Source: Notolepis coatsorum (Eukaryota > Chordata > Actinopteri > Aulopiformes > Paralepididae). Taken from it: a DNA stretch of 64,000 bases. The notes under the pieces are model-generated. The model searched no databases. It saw nothing but the letters and a program-made list of their open reading frames with translations, and was not told where the DNA came from. Each line of letters starts with the position of its first letter. The stretch's first letter is position 1. The stretch lies in the NCBI GenBank assembly GCA_963971535.1, contig OZ020586.1:74506949-74570948 (forward strand), written 5' to 3'. Below, one piece after another: positions 23,482 to 31,515 of this stretch. The position numbers and the translations under genes were made by a program.

Positions 23482-23738
23482 GAATAAGAGTATATGGGAT
23501 ATATATAGTATACACTATACAGTGTGTACGCAGGAATATATAGATGGAATAGTCAGAATATAACTAATCGGCTTACCAGTGTTATGTCAGGGGTCTGTTT
23601 CAGGAGCAGTTTGGACACATATCCTATCGTCAGGGTGATCACAGAGACTGCGAGGAAAACTGATACCAGATTGTCGTTCATTCTCTCCACGGTATCTCCG
23701 AGCAGCTTACTGCTTATCTGATAGAGATGCATTGACAT
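10936..23738 (-). CDS. cyp51a1: CYP51A1, sterol 14-alpha-demethylase (10 exons)
   Basis: CYP51A1 is the ER-bound cytochrome P450 that removes the 14-alpha-methyl group of lanosterol in cholesterol synthesis. Ten exons with GT/AG borders join without frame errors into 499 codons plus TGA, against roughly 500 in mammals. Visible in order: an N-terminal hydrophobic anchor (about residues 24-41, exon 1), a proline-rich hinge [16 protein letters not shown] (from 55), the CYP51 signature region around [11 protein letters not shown] (136-146), the I-helix [10 protein letters not shown] (307-316), the ExxR motif ETLR (365-368) and the heme loop FGAGRHRCIG with Cys445 as the axial ligand, its glycine codon split by intron 9. 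The start chosen is the ATG at 23736-23738; a second in-frame ATG lies two codons later. All key residues are present, so the gene should be functional, although its introns are full of repeats. AKAP9 lies tail to tail with it and KRIT1 lies upstream on the same strand. Confidence 0.96.
11129..11275. repeat. 88-bp tandem duplication
   Basis: The phrase CACAGTTCCTTTACTTAAAG and its surroundings occur at about 11132 and 11220, followed both times by TACAAGTAGAAATACCC. Confidence 0.75.
11491..11640. repeat. Tandem repeat, ~45-bp unit
   Basis: Units containing ACTGTGGCGGAGGAGGAAGA and GGCTGGACTGTGTGAATC repeat about three times, followed by a diverged unit. Confidence 0.85.
11826..11935. repeat. 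Tandem repeat, ~31-bp unit
   Basis: CAATCATCACACTCTTGATG-type units followed by TCAAGTCAAGC repeat about 3.5 times. Confidence 0.8.
12160..13214 (+). mobile_element. hAT element with BED-finger ORF
   Basis: The TIRs TAGGGTGACCAGGTGTCCC and (reversed right end) TAGGGTGACCAGATGC bound a 1,055-bp element flanked by a perfect 8-bp target duplication CTTACTAA (12152-12159, 13215-13222), the hallmark size of hAT. Inside are a BED-type zinc-finger ORF and a roughly 50-bp direct repeat (near 12820 and 13036). No catalytic transposase domain is present. It is inserted in CYP51A1 intron 9, antisense to the gene. Confidence 0.9.
12471..12821 (+). CDS. BED-type zinc finger ORF of hAT element
   Basis: 116 codons. 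Residues 35-61 show CVLC followed by His55 and His61 (C-x2-C-x16-H-x5-H) inside the sequence [14 protein letters not shown], which is typical of the N-terminal BED DNA-binding domain of hAT transposases. The basic start ESSKKKRTC could be a nuclear signal. The catalytic RNase-H-like domain and dimerisation domain are absent: the frame stops at TAA and only about 390 bp follow before the right TIR. It is either the first exon of a deleted transposase or a solo DNA-binding product able to bind the element ends. I have no evidence that it is expressed. Confidence 0.65.
   Translation: MESSKKKRTCSYNQDWQTTHDWVRQMAGNPQQAFCVLCHSSFSIAHGGEYNLKRHSGRESHLKVAHQKETSRSMDTFLFKPNNDSQTDKVTAAEITSVYHTVQHSHSYRSADCGNL
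13317..13714. mobile_element. MITE, TAGACCTGTTCGCTGT family, copy 1
   Basis: Inverted ends TAGACCTGTTCGCTGT and ACAGCGAACAGGTCTA, with TA on both sides. A second copy in the opposite orientation lies at 43925-44297. The small ORFs are not supported. Confidence 0.85.
13711..13750. repeat. TA microsatellite
   Basis: About 18 TA units followed by a short GA run, ending roughly 20 bp from the exon 9 donor of CYP51A1. Confidence 0.9.
13774..13942 (-). CDS. cyp51a1: CYP51A1 exon 9
   Basis: Reads [20 protein letters not shown] through to KFAYVPFGA; acceptor TTATTAG, donor G/GTGAGA. It ends one base into the glycine codon of the heme loop. Confidence 0.95.
14060..14690 (-). mobile_element. CR1/Rex1-like LINE 3' end, copy A4
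   Basis: (TGAT)n tail at 14064-14080, shared 3' UTR with a long G run (14421-14447), and a few hundred bases of RT C-terminus up to about 14690, where the match to copy A3 stops. It lies in CYP51A1 intron 8, in the same orientation as the gene. Confidence 0.85.
14957..15052 (-). CDS. cyp51a1: CYP51A1 exon 8
   Basis: 32 codons starting [18 protein letters not shown] and ending MARSPQ; acceptor CCTCAG, donor CAG/GTAAGG. It carries the conserved ExxR motif of the K helix. Confidence 0.96.
15174..15369 (-). CDS. cyp51a1: CYP51A1 exon 7
   Basis: Carries the I-helix oxygen-activation segment ([17 protein letters not shown], then WMGFFLARD). Acceptor CTTCAG, donor CAG/GTACGA. The first base pair of the exon completes Lys287. 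Confidence 0.96.
15421..16870. repeat. Minisatellite, ~36-38 bp unit, CYP51A1 intron 6
   Basis: The phrase GTTATTATAACATGTTCTTC followed by TCAGAAGAGAGAGGA repeats more than 30 times. Units differ by T/C and small GA-length changes. The array is interrupted by a SINE at 16224-16700. ORFs through it (for example 15983-16195) are repeat translations. Confidence 0.95.
16224..16700 (+). mobile_element. tRNA-derived SINE, copy 2
   Basis: The head has box A GTAGCGCAGCGG and box B GGGATCGAATCC. The body has CAGTGAGAGTCCGCGCTGCC and ends in an A-rich tail. The flanking AGAGAGGAGTT on both sides is consistent with a target duplication, though the host array also repeats that motif. Inserted into the intron 6 minisatellite. 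Confidence 0.9.
17070..17189 (-). CDS. cyp51a1: CYP51A1 exon 6
   Basis: 40 codons reading [20 protein letters not shown] and ending DATYK. Acceptor GGACAG, donor AA/GTAAGA. It belongs to the region before the I helix. Confidence 0.95.
17300..17716 (-). mobile_element. tRNA-derived fish SINE (second family)
   Basis: Read on the minus strand, the head GCGGCACGGTGGTGTAGTGG and box B GGGTTCGATTCCCG (near 17650) are the tRNA-like part, followed by the widespread fish phrase TTTGCATGTTCTCCCCGTGC. The left part (17300-17500) is less certain. A related fragment ends the window at 63895-64000. Confidence 0.75.
17740..18530. repeat. Minisatellite, 47-bp unit, CYP51A1 intron 5
   Basis: Units with CTAACACTAGACCACAGGTA and ACATGACTCAGCTCGTAATA repeat about nine times at a 47-bp period. 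LINE copy A5 is inserted at 18165-18478, with array sequence resuming after it. Confidence 0.92.
18165..18478 (-). mobile_element. CR1/Rex1-like LINE 3' end, copy A5
   Basis: A (GAAT)n tail, then the shared 3' UTR, short and without RT. It sits inside the 47-bp minisatellite and so is younger than that array. Confidence 0.8.
18550..18930 (+). mobile_element. LINE 3' end next to CYP51A1 exon 5
   Basis: Non-coding sequence ending in GACAATAAAGTTGACTATGA, a typical fish LINE 3' tail. It stops about 12 bp from the exon 5 donor (18939-18940). The 5' limit is unclear. Confidence 0.55.
18941..19115 (-). CDS. cyp51a1: CYP51A1 exon 5
   Basis: Reads [20 protein letters not shown] and ends [10 protein letters not shown]. 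Acceptor CTCTAG after a long pyrimidine tract; donor AG/GTACAG. LINE sequence begins within about 12 bp on the donor side and about 40 bp on the acceptor side. Confidence 0.95.
19150..20545 (+). mobile_element. LINE fragment with RT C-terminal half
   Basis: 5'-truncated non-LTR element in intron 4, antisense to CYP51A1. A 3' UTR with ACAC-rich repeats follows the ORF stop (20032) and the tail is ACTTGAAACTTGAAACTTGA (20520-20540). Confidence 0.88.
19157..20032 (+). pseudogene. LINE reverse transcriptase, truncated
   Basis: Open for about 290 codons from the palm domain on. Motifs: [20 protein letters not shown] (RT block with PQG), [12 protein letters not shown] (catalytic FADD), and [17 protein letters not shown], ending [14 protein letters not shown]. 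The endonuclease and RT fingers are missing. The ATG of the longer open frame at 19085 lies in antisense CYP51A1 exon 5, so it is not the LINE's own start. Jockey-superfamily style; the clade is not certain. Confidence 0.85.
20535..21155. repeat. Minisatellite, ~31-bp unit, CYP51A1 intron 4
   Basis: AGATATTCAATCTCTCTAGT followed by GTAGGTCTAAG repeats about 20 times with variants, ending about 35 bp from the exon 4 donor. Confidence 0.93.
21192..21318 (-). CDS. cyp51a1: CYP51A1 exon 4
   Basis: Reads [20 protein letters not shown] and ends RWGDSGER. Acceptor TTTCAG, donor AGAA/GTAAGA. Confidence 0.95.
21816..21992 (-). CDS. cyp51a1: CYP51A1 exon 3
   Basis: 59 codons from [20 protein letters not shown] to [11 protein letters not shown], covering the B' helix substrate-contact region typical of CYP51. 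Acceptor CCCAG, donor CCT/GTGAGT. Confidence 0.96.
22157..22976. repeat. Minisatellite, 22-bp unit, CYP51A1 intron 2
   Basis: The unit ACCAGACCTTCACCAGGTGG, with variants (GGTGAAA, GACCGTCACC, AGAAGG), repeats about 37 times and stops about 30 bp from the exon 2 donor. It is open in several frames on both strands only because the unit lacks stops; this is not coding. Confidence 0.95.
23005..23103 (-). CDS. cyp51a1: CYP51A1 exon 2
   Basis: 33 codons, [20 protein letters not shown] through to EDAYEK: the proline-rich hinge after the membrane anchor. Acceptor CTGCAG, donor AAA/GTAAGT. Confidence 0.95.
23180..23250 (-). repeat. Retroelement 3' tail fragment
   Basis: GATTAGATTAAATGTATTGT and the following CATCATACAG resemble a reversed fish retroelement tail. 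A related piece is at 59448-59482. Confidence 0.45.
23398..23482. repeat. TAA trinucleotide microsatellite
   Basis: About 27 TAA units in CYP51A1 intron 1. Confidence 0.95.
23577..23738 (-). CDS. cyp51a1: CYP51A1 exon 1 (start)
   Basis: 54 codons from [15 protein letters not shown], with a hydrophobic anchor [18 protein letters not shown] that holds the enzyme in the ER membrane. Donor CTG/GTAAGC. The upstream frame stays open but has no earlier ATG near by. A TTTTAG/G acceptor-like site at 23767-23770 leaves room for an upstream non-coding exon. Confidence 0.92.
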
Positions 23739-23939
23739 CGTCGTAACTTCTTCAGTTGGTTCTCCACCTAAAATGAAAACACAACTCGAGCCGCAAAAAC
23801 AAACACAAATAAAAATAAAAGTATAATAATTGCTTTACTCCAGCAATAAGAAATCCCCTAAAGTCAATGGCATCGCAACTAACAGCGATGGATGACAGTT
23901 CAATGACAACAATAGTCTAGTCGGTAATATTTCGCCAAC

Positions 23940-24095
23940 ATCTCTCCACCTGAAATGTTAGTCCTGCCCCCGCCTGACACAACGAGGCATTTGACTGGCT
24001 GTGGGGTGTGTGTCCGTCAAACAACTCCCGCCGTCGCGCAGTCTGATTGGCCGACGCTACCTGAACTGATGTCTGGCTATATGATGTCACCATCC
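23940..24095 (-). promoter_or_regulatory. CYP51A1 promoter region (candidate)
   Basis: GC-richer than its surroundings. On the minus strand it has a CCAAT box (plus-strand ATTGG at 24046-24050), a GC box (GGCGGGGGC, near 23966-23974) and a CRE-like TGATGTCA (24082-24089). CCAAT, GC and CRE-type sites are known from mammalian CYP51 promoters, with an SREBP site that I cannot place here with confidence. Confidence 0.45.
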
Positions 24096-24845
24096 GACTC
24101 AATCAGGACATGAAGAAGTGGAACTGCGACTATGGGGGCCCTTATTATATGTATTTTTTCCCACTGTATACCGTATAATATACAATCATTTGGATTGGTG
24201 TAACCCACTTTCTAAAAAAGAATGTTGAATGAAAAATGGTGAATGTTGAAATAGATGTGTTTGATGTAATGCTTTAGTAGTCAAGATTGAAAATAGCATA
24301 CATCACAAGTTATTATTTTTGGAAAATTCCATATGCACAAGCCATATGTCCTGCACTGTATTAGTTCATTTAAACAATATAGCACCATTCTATCTATCTA
24401 TTTACCACTATTTATTTTAAAAACAAAAAGGTATTGAGACCTTTGAATTATTAAGTGAATATAATATGCTGCATGTGACAGAAACTCTGGCATTATACAA
24501 TGTAAAATGTAATCTTTGTATTTTTTATTGTCTATGTGTCTGTCTGTACCTCTTGTATAATAAAATGTGTACAATAGATAAATACATTTAATATTCTTTT
24601 TATAAAAACAGTTTCTTCTACCTTCCTGGAGTTGGGCCTACAGTAGGGGAGAGTGGGGTAAGCAGTGCCAAGGGGCAAGTAGTGCCACCCCTGTTATCTA
24701 GAAAACCATAGAAGAAGTTGGTCATGTGACAACATATTTTGAAGAGGCATCCATTTCACTCAACCTGCAGAGAAGGGAGACACCTGGCTTGAGAGGTAAG
24801 CACATTTAAATTAAAAAAACATATTTTTTAAAGCGTTCTCTTTAA

Positions 24846-25792
24846 CCCTTTATCTGCCAGGGATTATTCTGATCTTAATCACCTCTCTGCCACCACTCTA
24901 AGTCTATGGAGATGTTCCCCTTCTTTGCAGGGCTATAACTTTTTAAATTGTATTGCTAAATTGACATTACTATGGCCCATTCAACGTCAAGTATCTATCG
25001 TTTAGGATGTAGCAACGTTCTACTTTTTCATTCACATATTCATACTAAAATACGGTCTAAAGTATAAATATGTTTTTATCGTTTCTGCAGCATTCTGCAG
25101 AACGTGAGTTATAGCCATGAATACATATATTAGATCATCAAATGTAGTTTGATACCAATTGACGTCAGATTAAAAATTTCAATTGTACAAGGTCCTAAAC
25201 GTCATGCCTCATCATCTGCTGGTGACCGGAGAGGGGGGGGGGTTATAAGTCCGTGGCCGACGTTAAATCATTTATGTAGTATGGGCGATATATAGATCAG
25301 AGCAGTTTATATGGATAATAATAATCAAACATGCTGAAACTCACCGCAGCTTCCTCGTAGTGTTGGGCGATGCTACTGGAGGAAAAATATCGTTATTATG
25401 GGATGTCGATCTAGTTGGTCCAGTTCCAGGTTGTATAATACTATATACGTCCAAATAACGTTATTTATTTAGTTAGCGCAACCGATCGATTATCCAGTGT
25501 GTCGAGATGGAGCCCCGGGAGCGATAGCGAGTGGCCGGACGAAATATGGGTGAGCACCACTTCCGGCCACTCACTTCCGGTTTTGGCGATTCGCCGATCG
25601 GCCACCAGATGGCGGTCTTGAACCGTTGGAGAGTTGAGAGGAGATCTGCAGCACCCGTCAAGTCTCCGTGGGTGAAATATGATTGCCATGACAGATTTTT
25701 GAAATATTGATCTCAAAGACGCTGTACGACGTCATTGGCAGATTACGCATGGTGAGGAATGACGTCTTAACACGTCATTGGCGATTAAAGGG
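24846..25792. mobile_element. piggyBac-type MITE (947 bp)
   Basis: Flanked by TTAA on both sides (24842-24845, 25793-25796). The ends CCCTTTATCTGCCAG and (reversed) CCCTTTAATCGCCAA are inverted repeats, fitting piggyBac's TTAA target and CCC start. No transposase is seen; the ORFs at 25465-25716 have no recognisable domain. Confidence 0.85.
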
Positions 25793-25931
25793 TTAAGACC
25801 ACTGATCACCTGGTTTGATTCTCAAGCATCTGTATCCTGGAGAACATTAGAAGAAAACATAGTGGCACCACATAGACTGCAGGATATAGTATACACCAAA
25901 TTATCAATTAAGCAATGCGACTTAAAATTTG

Positions 25932-26158
25932 GCCCTCTTTTTTTCTTTTTTTTACTTTATTTTTTAGCGTTTATCGCTTTTCTGGTCAAGCATGACCGAC
26001 AGAAACAGGTTGAAATGGGATGTAGAGCAGGGGAAGACATTCTGAGAAATGACGGCGGGTCCGGGAATCGAACTCGTGTCCCCCAGATCCGTGACGAGCA
26101 CGGTTTTCCCCGACGCAGAAATAGCGCCGAGATATGCGGTGAGCTACGGGAGCTCCCC
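25932..26158 (-). mobile_element. tRNA-derived SINE (227 bp)
   Basis: A perfect 9-bp target duplication TAAAATTTG (25923-25931, 26159-26167). On the minus strand the head has box A TAGCTCACCG and box B GAGTTCGATTCC, and the A-rich tail reads as a T run at 25938-25975. The 127-codon ORF across it is chance. Confidence 0.88.
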
Positions 26159-26287
26159 TAAAATTTGTGATGTACCAGGCCGAGTCGGTGTCACAACAGA
26201 AGATTATTTACCCCCCTTTACAGAGGATCCATTGGCCCCCCCCCTGGTGTACTTACTGCCGCAGCGGACACTGGCAGTCACGGCGAA

Positions 26288-28078
26288 ATGGATCAGTGGG
26301 GTAAGGCTGTACGCAGGCAGGACACCGCTTACTGCGAAACACTGCGCGAGGCCCTCAAGCAAAGATTAGCTCTACAAAGCAACTCGGGAACAGAAGTGCT
26401 CCACATCGACCCCGCGAATAGTGGGAGCTCCAGAGTGCTCCTCAAGGTAGTACGAGTACTCCTCAGCCACGGGGACAAGGTACTCGACACCTACGCCGTC
26501 CTCGACGACGGGTCGGAGAAGACACTCCTCCTCGCCTCCGCCGCGACCCAGTTGGACCTGCGGGGCCCAGAGGAGACGATGACCCTCCGTACCATTAGTT
26601 GAGACTTAAAGACAATCAAAGGTGAAAACTTCTCGTTCACCATTGCAGCGATCGACCACCCTGAGAAGCGGTACAGCATCAACAAGGCGCTCATGAGCTA
26701 CGACATAGGTTTGTCACGCTACGATTACCCCATCCCACAGCTGATGGAGAAGTACGACCACCTACGCCAACTGCCCATACCGCTCATCAGCGGAGCTACA
26801 CCGACCCTACTCATTGGCTCCGACCACGCGGACCTCATTGTCCCAATCAAGGCGGCCCACATCGGACCCAAAGGATGCCCAGCCGCGGTTAAGACCCGAC
26901 TGGGGTGGACGCTCCAGGGCCCCCTCTACGGACCTGCCAGCCAACCAACGTCCACACGCTGCCTTTACACCAAGGTGAGCGACACAGACAACACTCCCTT
27001 ACAGCACGTGGAGAGGCAATGGACACTAGACGCGCTGCCATTCAAGACCGAACGCAAGATGGTTCGGCCCAAAGAGGACAAGTATGCCATCGCTCTACTA
27101 GATCAGAAGACTACGAGAGTCAAGGTCGACGGAGTGTTCAGATACACAACCCCACTCTTGAGGCGGGACGGGATGCCCACTCTGCATGTGCCTAAGGGAG
27201 CGACGCACCACTGCCTACAGAGCGTATCCACGCCAGAAGAAGCAGAGAGCATCCTAATGAAGCTACAGGCTTCATTAGCCAACGGTGGATTCGACCTCCG
27301 ACAGTGGGCCAGCAGCGACCCTCAAGTTCTCCGACGCCTCCCCCCAGAGACCAAGGCCGCGAGCAGCGAGACCTGGATGGCGCAAGAGATGACCCTGGGC
27401 CTCGTCTGGCGTTTCAAGACAGACTCGCTTCACTACAGACACAAACCCCTGAGGACGGATCAGGAGACGTCCACGACTAGACTGACCACTCGGCTGAGTG
27501 TGTACCGAACACTCGCCAGCCAGTACGACCCAATGGGGTGTATCCTCCCCTACACCACCCGGGCGAAGATGCTGGTGAGGGAACTGTGGGCTCAAGAAGA
27601 GGGAGTTCTGAACTCCAAGCCCCTCAGCTACGCTCCAAGCGACGTAGCCGACATAGAACCCATCATCTCCAACCACCTCTTGATGGTGCGGCCGGACCCG
27701 GCCCTTCCTCAGACGGTGTACAGACAGGATGAGATGAACGGACGGGGGATGTGGAGACACAGCCAAGTACTGACCGACCAGTCTTGGGCCCGCTTCCTCC
27801 TACGCTATCTACCCTCCCATCCCGCCCGTCAGAAGTGGGTTAAAGACAGGGACAACCTGTCAGTGAATACCGTTGTGATGATAATAGACCAGTCACTACC
27901 CCGAGCTACGTGGCCGGCCGGCCGTGTGAGCAAAGTGATTACCGGTTCCGATGGGAAGGTCAGAGCGGCAGAAGTCATCGTCCAAGGGTGGACCTACACC
28001 AGACCAGTAGCCAAGTTGATAGAGCTGCCGGAGATCCCTGACTCCCCTGACGACGACGATAACCCACTGACTTTATAG
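26288..28078 (+). pseudogene. BEL/Pao pol with two in-frame deletions
   Basis: Starts in a retroviral-type aspartic protease: TYAVLDDGSEKTLL holds the D-x-G-S active site. A TGA at 26600-26602 interrupts the protease in the same frame. The second part continues with the BEL signature LIGSDHADLIVP and RLGWTLQGP, then the RT N-terminal lead-in KEDKYAIALLDQKT. The RT core including the YxDD motif is missing: sequence jumps to the post-catalytic segment (GGFDLRQWASSDPQVLRRLP). A second jump goes from YDPMGCILPYTTRAKMLVRE straight to the integrase-distal/DUF5641 region (VLNSKPLSYAPSD, QKWVKDRDNLS). RNase H and the integrase core are absent. A 461-codon frame survives across both joins. Without RT and integrase it is non-autonomous. 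Confidence 0.85.
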
Positions 28079-28187
28079 ATTATTTCCAACTCCCCATAGC
28101 ACATTATGGAGAAGTTGACTTGACCTTAATATTAATCTGTGCCCCCATTTTATTTACTAATTAGGTGCGGACTAATTAGGGGGCGGC

Positions 28188-28335
28188 TGTTCTGAAGGTC
28201 CAGATTAACACTGAAAGTCTGCGTTTATTATTTTGTATAACTTGTATATTGTTTATATATATAAGATATATATCCAACGCCATCCGTTTGCATAATAGTA
28301 TTCTTCGCTCGCCTCATTGGGTCCCACCCTTGACA
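28188..28335 (+). repeat. LTR-like segment (TGT...ACA)
   Basis: 148 bp starting TGTTCTGAAGG and ending CCTTGACA, with a TATA-rich centre (28250-28275), followed by TTGGAGGCGCCACC, which could be a primer-binding site. If real, the order pol-LTR-leader implies a tandem or recombined insertion. Low certainty. Confidence 0.3.
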
Positions 28336-29484
28336 TTGGAGGCGCCACCAGACGAGCCCCCCAGACAGAGTTCGAGACATGTCCGGACAAGTTCAGACTT
28401 GCCCATAGCAGGCGCATTGATTCCGGACAGGTAAATCGGCTGCGCCCTAGAAATCAGTCTGAGTATATATATTGTAGATGGCGCAAGCAGCCGTGAGCAG
28501 TAACCTAACCGCAGTGGAAGTAACGAGTCGGCAGTATCAGAACAGGAGAAGCAGCAGAGCGAGAGCGTGATATGTCCGGTACAGTTGTACACAGACCTAC
28601 CAGCGGTGTATCGTTACAGATAGATAGTAGCTACTTAGATACGACTATAATATTGTAGAGCCATTATTGGCGCAGTATAGTGACTTGTGTAAGCGAAGTA
28701 ACGTGGAGAAACGTATAGTTAAACCCAGCGGCGTTTGGATCTAACTACCCATTGAAGACCGTCTGCGGGCTAGCTTCCAGTACAAACGGAGCTAGCTAGC
28801 TACCATATGCCATCGGGCTTTTGGATTAATAGCTATTAACCCTGCCATCGGGCACTAGGATTACAAGGACCGGTTCCGTACGAGACCCCTTTTCTTCCAG
28901 TGACGACAGGATTATCCGACCATTCTTCAATTCCTCCGGAGCTTGGAGCCGAGATACGCGGTGAGCTACGGGAGCTCCCCCGGTCGAGTATTCTTAACCT
29001 AGGAAATATTCATTACCACTGACTTTGATACTCTGACATTCTATTATTAAAAGAGAAACGTGATAATTCAGTTGTATGTTGCTATGACGATTAAAATACT
29101 GTAAACTTGGTATCCTTGTCCCCGTGCCGTCAATTGAGTGTCCGCCATATTTATCTAACTGTACTGTCTGGCTATTAATATTCTTTAGTAGTGGTTTAAT
29201 CTAAACAATCTTTAATACAGTCTGGGTTGTGTAGCCCCTTAGCTACAATACAGTTAGCATGATGCTAGCTCAACAGCTGGGGGATGCATTTTTTTCAAAA
29301 TGGTAGGCTTGGGGTGATTTGTGCCAAAGGGCCTGGGTTAAGTTGTTCCAGGTGTTCTGTTTGTTAAGTTGCCCCAACTTATAATTATTAACTATATATA
29401 TTACTTTATTGTTATTGTACATTGTATTCTTACATTTTATCACTAAAACTATGTGATATTCTTAATTTTAGACCCAAATCCATC

Positions 29485-29650
29485 ATGCCACGCAGATATA
29501 CAAACGGAAGACAGACAGGGTTTCAACTCCTCTTGAGAAGTTGGAAAGAGCAGTGAAAGAGGTGCAACAGGGGAAGACTATATGTCAGGTTGGAAAGGAG
29601 ATGAAGATCTGCAGGATGCTTTTACCGCTTTTGAGATTAAAATGATCTGT
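29485..29650 (+). pseudogene. Pogo/Psq-type transposase N-terminal fragment
   Basis: After an acceptor-like TTTTAG (29466-29471) the frame reads MPRRYTNGRQTG, then a frameshift, and in the next frame PLEKLERAVKEVQQGKTICQ, the Psq/pogo helix-turn-helix style. The DDE domain is absent. It lies about 200 bp from the right TIR of the shell. Confidence 0.55.
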
Positions 29651-30243
29651 TTTACGTAAAATTATCAATGGCCACAATTTACCCCAGTGAAAGCTATATT
29701 TCTGACAGTTTATTTAAGATCCAAAGTGATTGTCCCCAGGGATGCACAACATCCTAAACTATATGTACATATTTTAGTTGGGGGCATTACTGTAATCCCC
29801 TTGCTTTAAAGGCACTTTAAGTCAAATTGGCACTACTCACCCTACTCTCCCCTACTAGTATTACTACAGTACTACTACAGTTGAGAATAGTTGAGGAAAT
29901 AGTGTCGGCAGTCCACTAGAGAGCAGGGGTTCTCAACCTTTCTGCTGCCAAGGCTCCCCTGTATCCAATAAAATATTCCAGGGCCCTACATACAACGAAG
30001 ACCTTTCCCCCCTGTCTTTTTTGCTACAATGATGAGAAAAGGGCTTGCTTTCAAAATAACGTGTATTTAAGTGCTTAGTACTGTTGACATTACACTGCTT
30101 GTAGTAGTAAATCAAATAGCATATTTGGATACGTTTGACCATTTCTCAAAAACAGAAAATCATTAATAAAAAAAATACAGAAAAGGATCACCAAGTTGCC
30201 ATTTCTCAAGAAATATAAATAAATACAGAAAATAAGCACTCGT

Positions 30244-30421
30244 TCACTCAGTGGACATTTGCGAGGTCTGTTGCTGTTGCCGCTGGCTAATAATACGGTC
30301 AATACGTGGGGAGATCTTTGACAAGGCAACACGCATGTCATCCTCAAGGCTCAACTTGGCCCTATATTTTGTTTTCAGAGCTGTCATGGATGAAAAGCCA
30401 GCTTCACACAGATATACTTCC
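30244..30421 (-). pseudogene. hAT transposase C-terminal fragment
   Basis: The minus strand reads EAGFSSMTALKTKYRAKLSL then EDDMRVALSKISPRIDRI and stops with TGA at 30244-30246. This is the C-terminal dimerisation region style of vertebrate domesticated and fish hAT proteins. It is cut at 30425 or so by the DIRS-like element. Confidence 0.75.
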
Positions 30422-30567
30422 TACTGGCTTCGCGCCTCGCTCTGCCTATTGGACTATACTCGTGTGCCTATTGCACCGCTGAAAAAAAAAATCATGCACC
30501 GTAAATCTACCATATAGCCACGCCCTCCTCTGGTCAAATATATGCCGGGGTAGTGGCCATACTACTC

Positions 30568-31177
30568 CCAAAGCTGTAAAGGAATGTGGATCACTACCCA
30601 CTTTCAAAACCTCTCTCAAGGGACACCTACGGGAGACTGCAATTCCTAAATATCCTAACCCAACCCCCTCCGATGTACAGTCATTTACCTAGTATGGTTT
30701 TGTCAATAGTCCAATGTACAATTTTGTTTGTTTGTACAGTGTCTCCTCCCCCCCCCTCAATGTACAGTTTTACTTGTTTATACAGTGTGCCCCCCCCCCC
30801 CCCACCTCCAATGTAAATTACCCAGTATGGTTGTCAATATCCCAATGTACCCAACCCCCCCCACCCAACCTCCTCCAATGTACAGTTTCTACGTCAAATG
30901 TATATACTCCCTTTTCTTGACTCCTTCTGTATCAGAAACAGTACTGTATTTGCAAATCTGGTATGTCATAAATGTATAGATGTAGCAGTACTGACTATCT
31001 GTATGTCATGTATGTCATAAATGTCCTGATGAATTGAAAATGGGGGACCCTGATGTAAACAAGACGAAAGTCTTTCTCTGGTCTGCATCCCCTTAACAAT
31101 TGTGTGTATTGAGCTGTACTGTATTGTACCCATTCTGCAATCTGTTAATAAAGTTTTCAATCAATCAATCAATCAAT
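30568..31177 (+). mobile_element. CR1/Rex1-like LINE 3' end, copy A6
   Basis: Starts inside the RT C-terminus (CCAAAGCTGTAAAGGAATGT), runs through the C-rich 3' UTR and ends in (AATC)n. It splits the left terminal repeat of the DIRS-like element. Confidence 0.85.
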
Positions 31178-31254
31178 TCTTCGTTGTTCACGTGAAAAGG
31201 CCGTTCGTAGGCACCTGCAGCAGTGAAGACAGGATTTAGTTTATTTAGTTAGAG

Positions 31255-31515
31255 ATGAAAGGAAAGAAGAAAGAGAAAGATATTCCACTGGAGTCCTTTT
31301 TCAGGACTCCCCCAGCAGGTTCAGAAAGAGAAGTGCTTGGTGTCCGCCGCTCGTCATGGAGTTTCCTCAGACCGGCGATAGACCTCTCTGGTGACAGCGC
31401 GCGGCGGTCGGTGGAGGACTCGAGCCGCCCCGCGCTCAAGGTAAGGTCCCCTTGGGGATCCCGGGCGCTGTGTCAGGTGGCATCGAGGCTATCGCTCATC
31501 GCACAGAGCCTTCGG
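31255..31515 (+). other. Short ORF of unknown function
   Basis: 87 codons with a lysine-rich start (MKGKKKEKDIPLESFF) and a Ser/Arg-rich remainder. It lies just inside the left end of the DIRS-like region, where a gag-like ORF would start. No domain is recognised, and low certainty that it is coding. Confidence 0.2.

Larger units (their letters stand above)
26168..29219 (+). mobile_element. BEL/Pao LTR retrotransposon remnant
   Basis: The pol remnant lies at 26288-28078. After a purine run (AATTAGGGGG, about 28174), sequence starting TGTTCTGAAGG (28188) looks like the 3' LTR. An LTR-like TGT..ACA stretch ends at 28335, followed by a possible primer-binding segment; alternatively the LTR runs to about 29219. 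No matching 5' LTR is visible upstream, so the element is incomplete. Confidence 0.7.
24641..29858 (+). mobile_element. Pogo-like DNA element shell, heavily invaded
   Basis: The left end CAGTAGGGGAGAGTGGGGTA (24641) and the right end, reversed, TAGTAGGGGAGAGTAGGGTG form terminal inverted repeats next to TA. Near the right end an exon-like segment starts MPRRYTNGRQTG, the usual opening of a pogo/Psq-type transposase. Nested inside are a piggyBac-type MITE (24846-25792), a SINE (25932-26158) and a BEL/Pao remnant (26168 onward). Removing these leaves a short non-functional element. Confidence 0.65.

Noticed and set aside
28314-28592. 92-codon minus-strand ORF
   Set aside because: Lies in the LTR/leader-like region of the BEL element with no domain or splice support.
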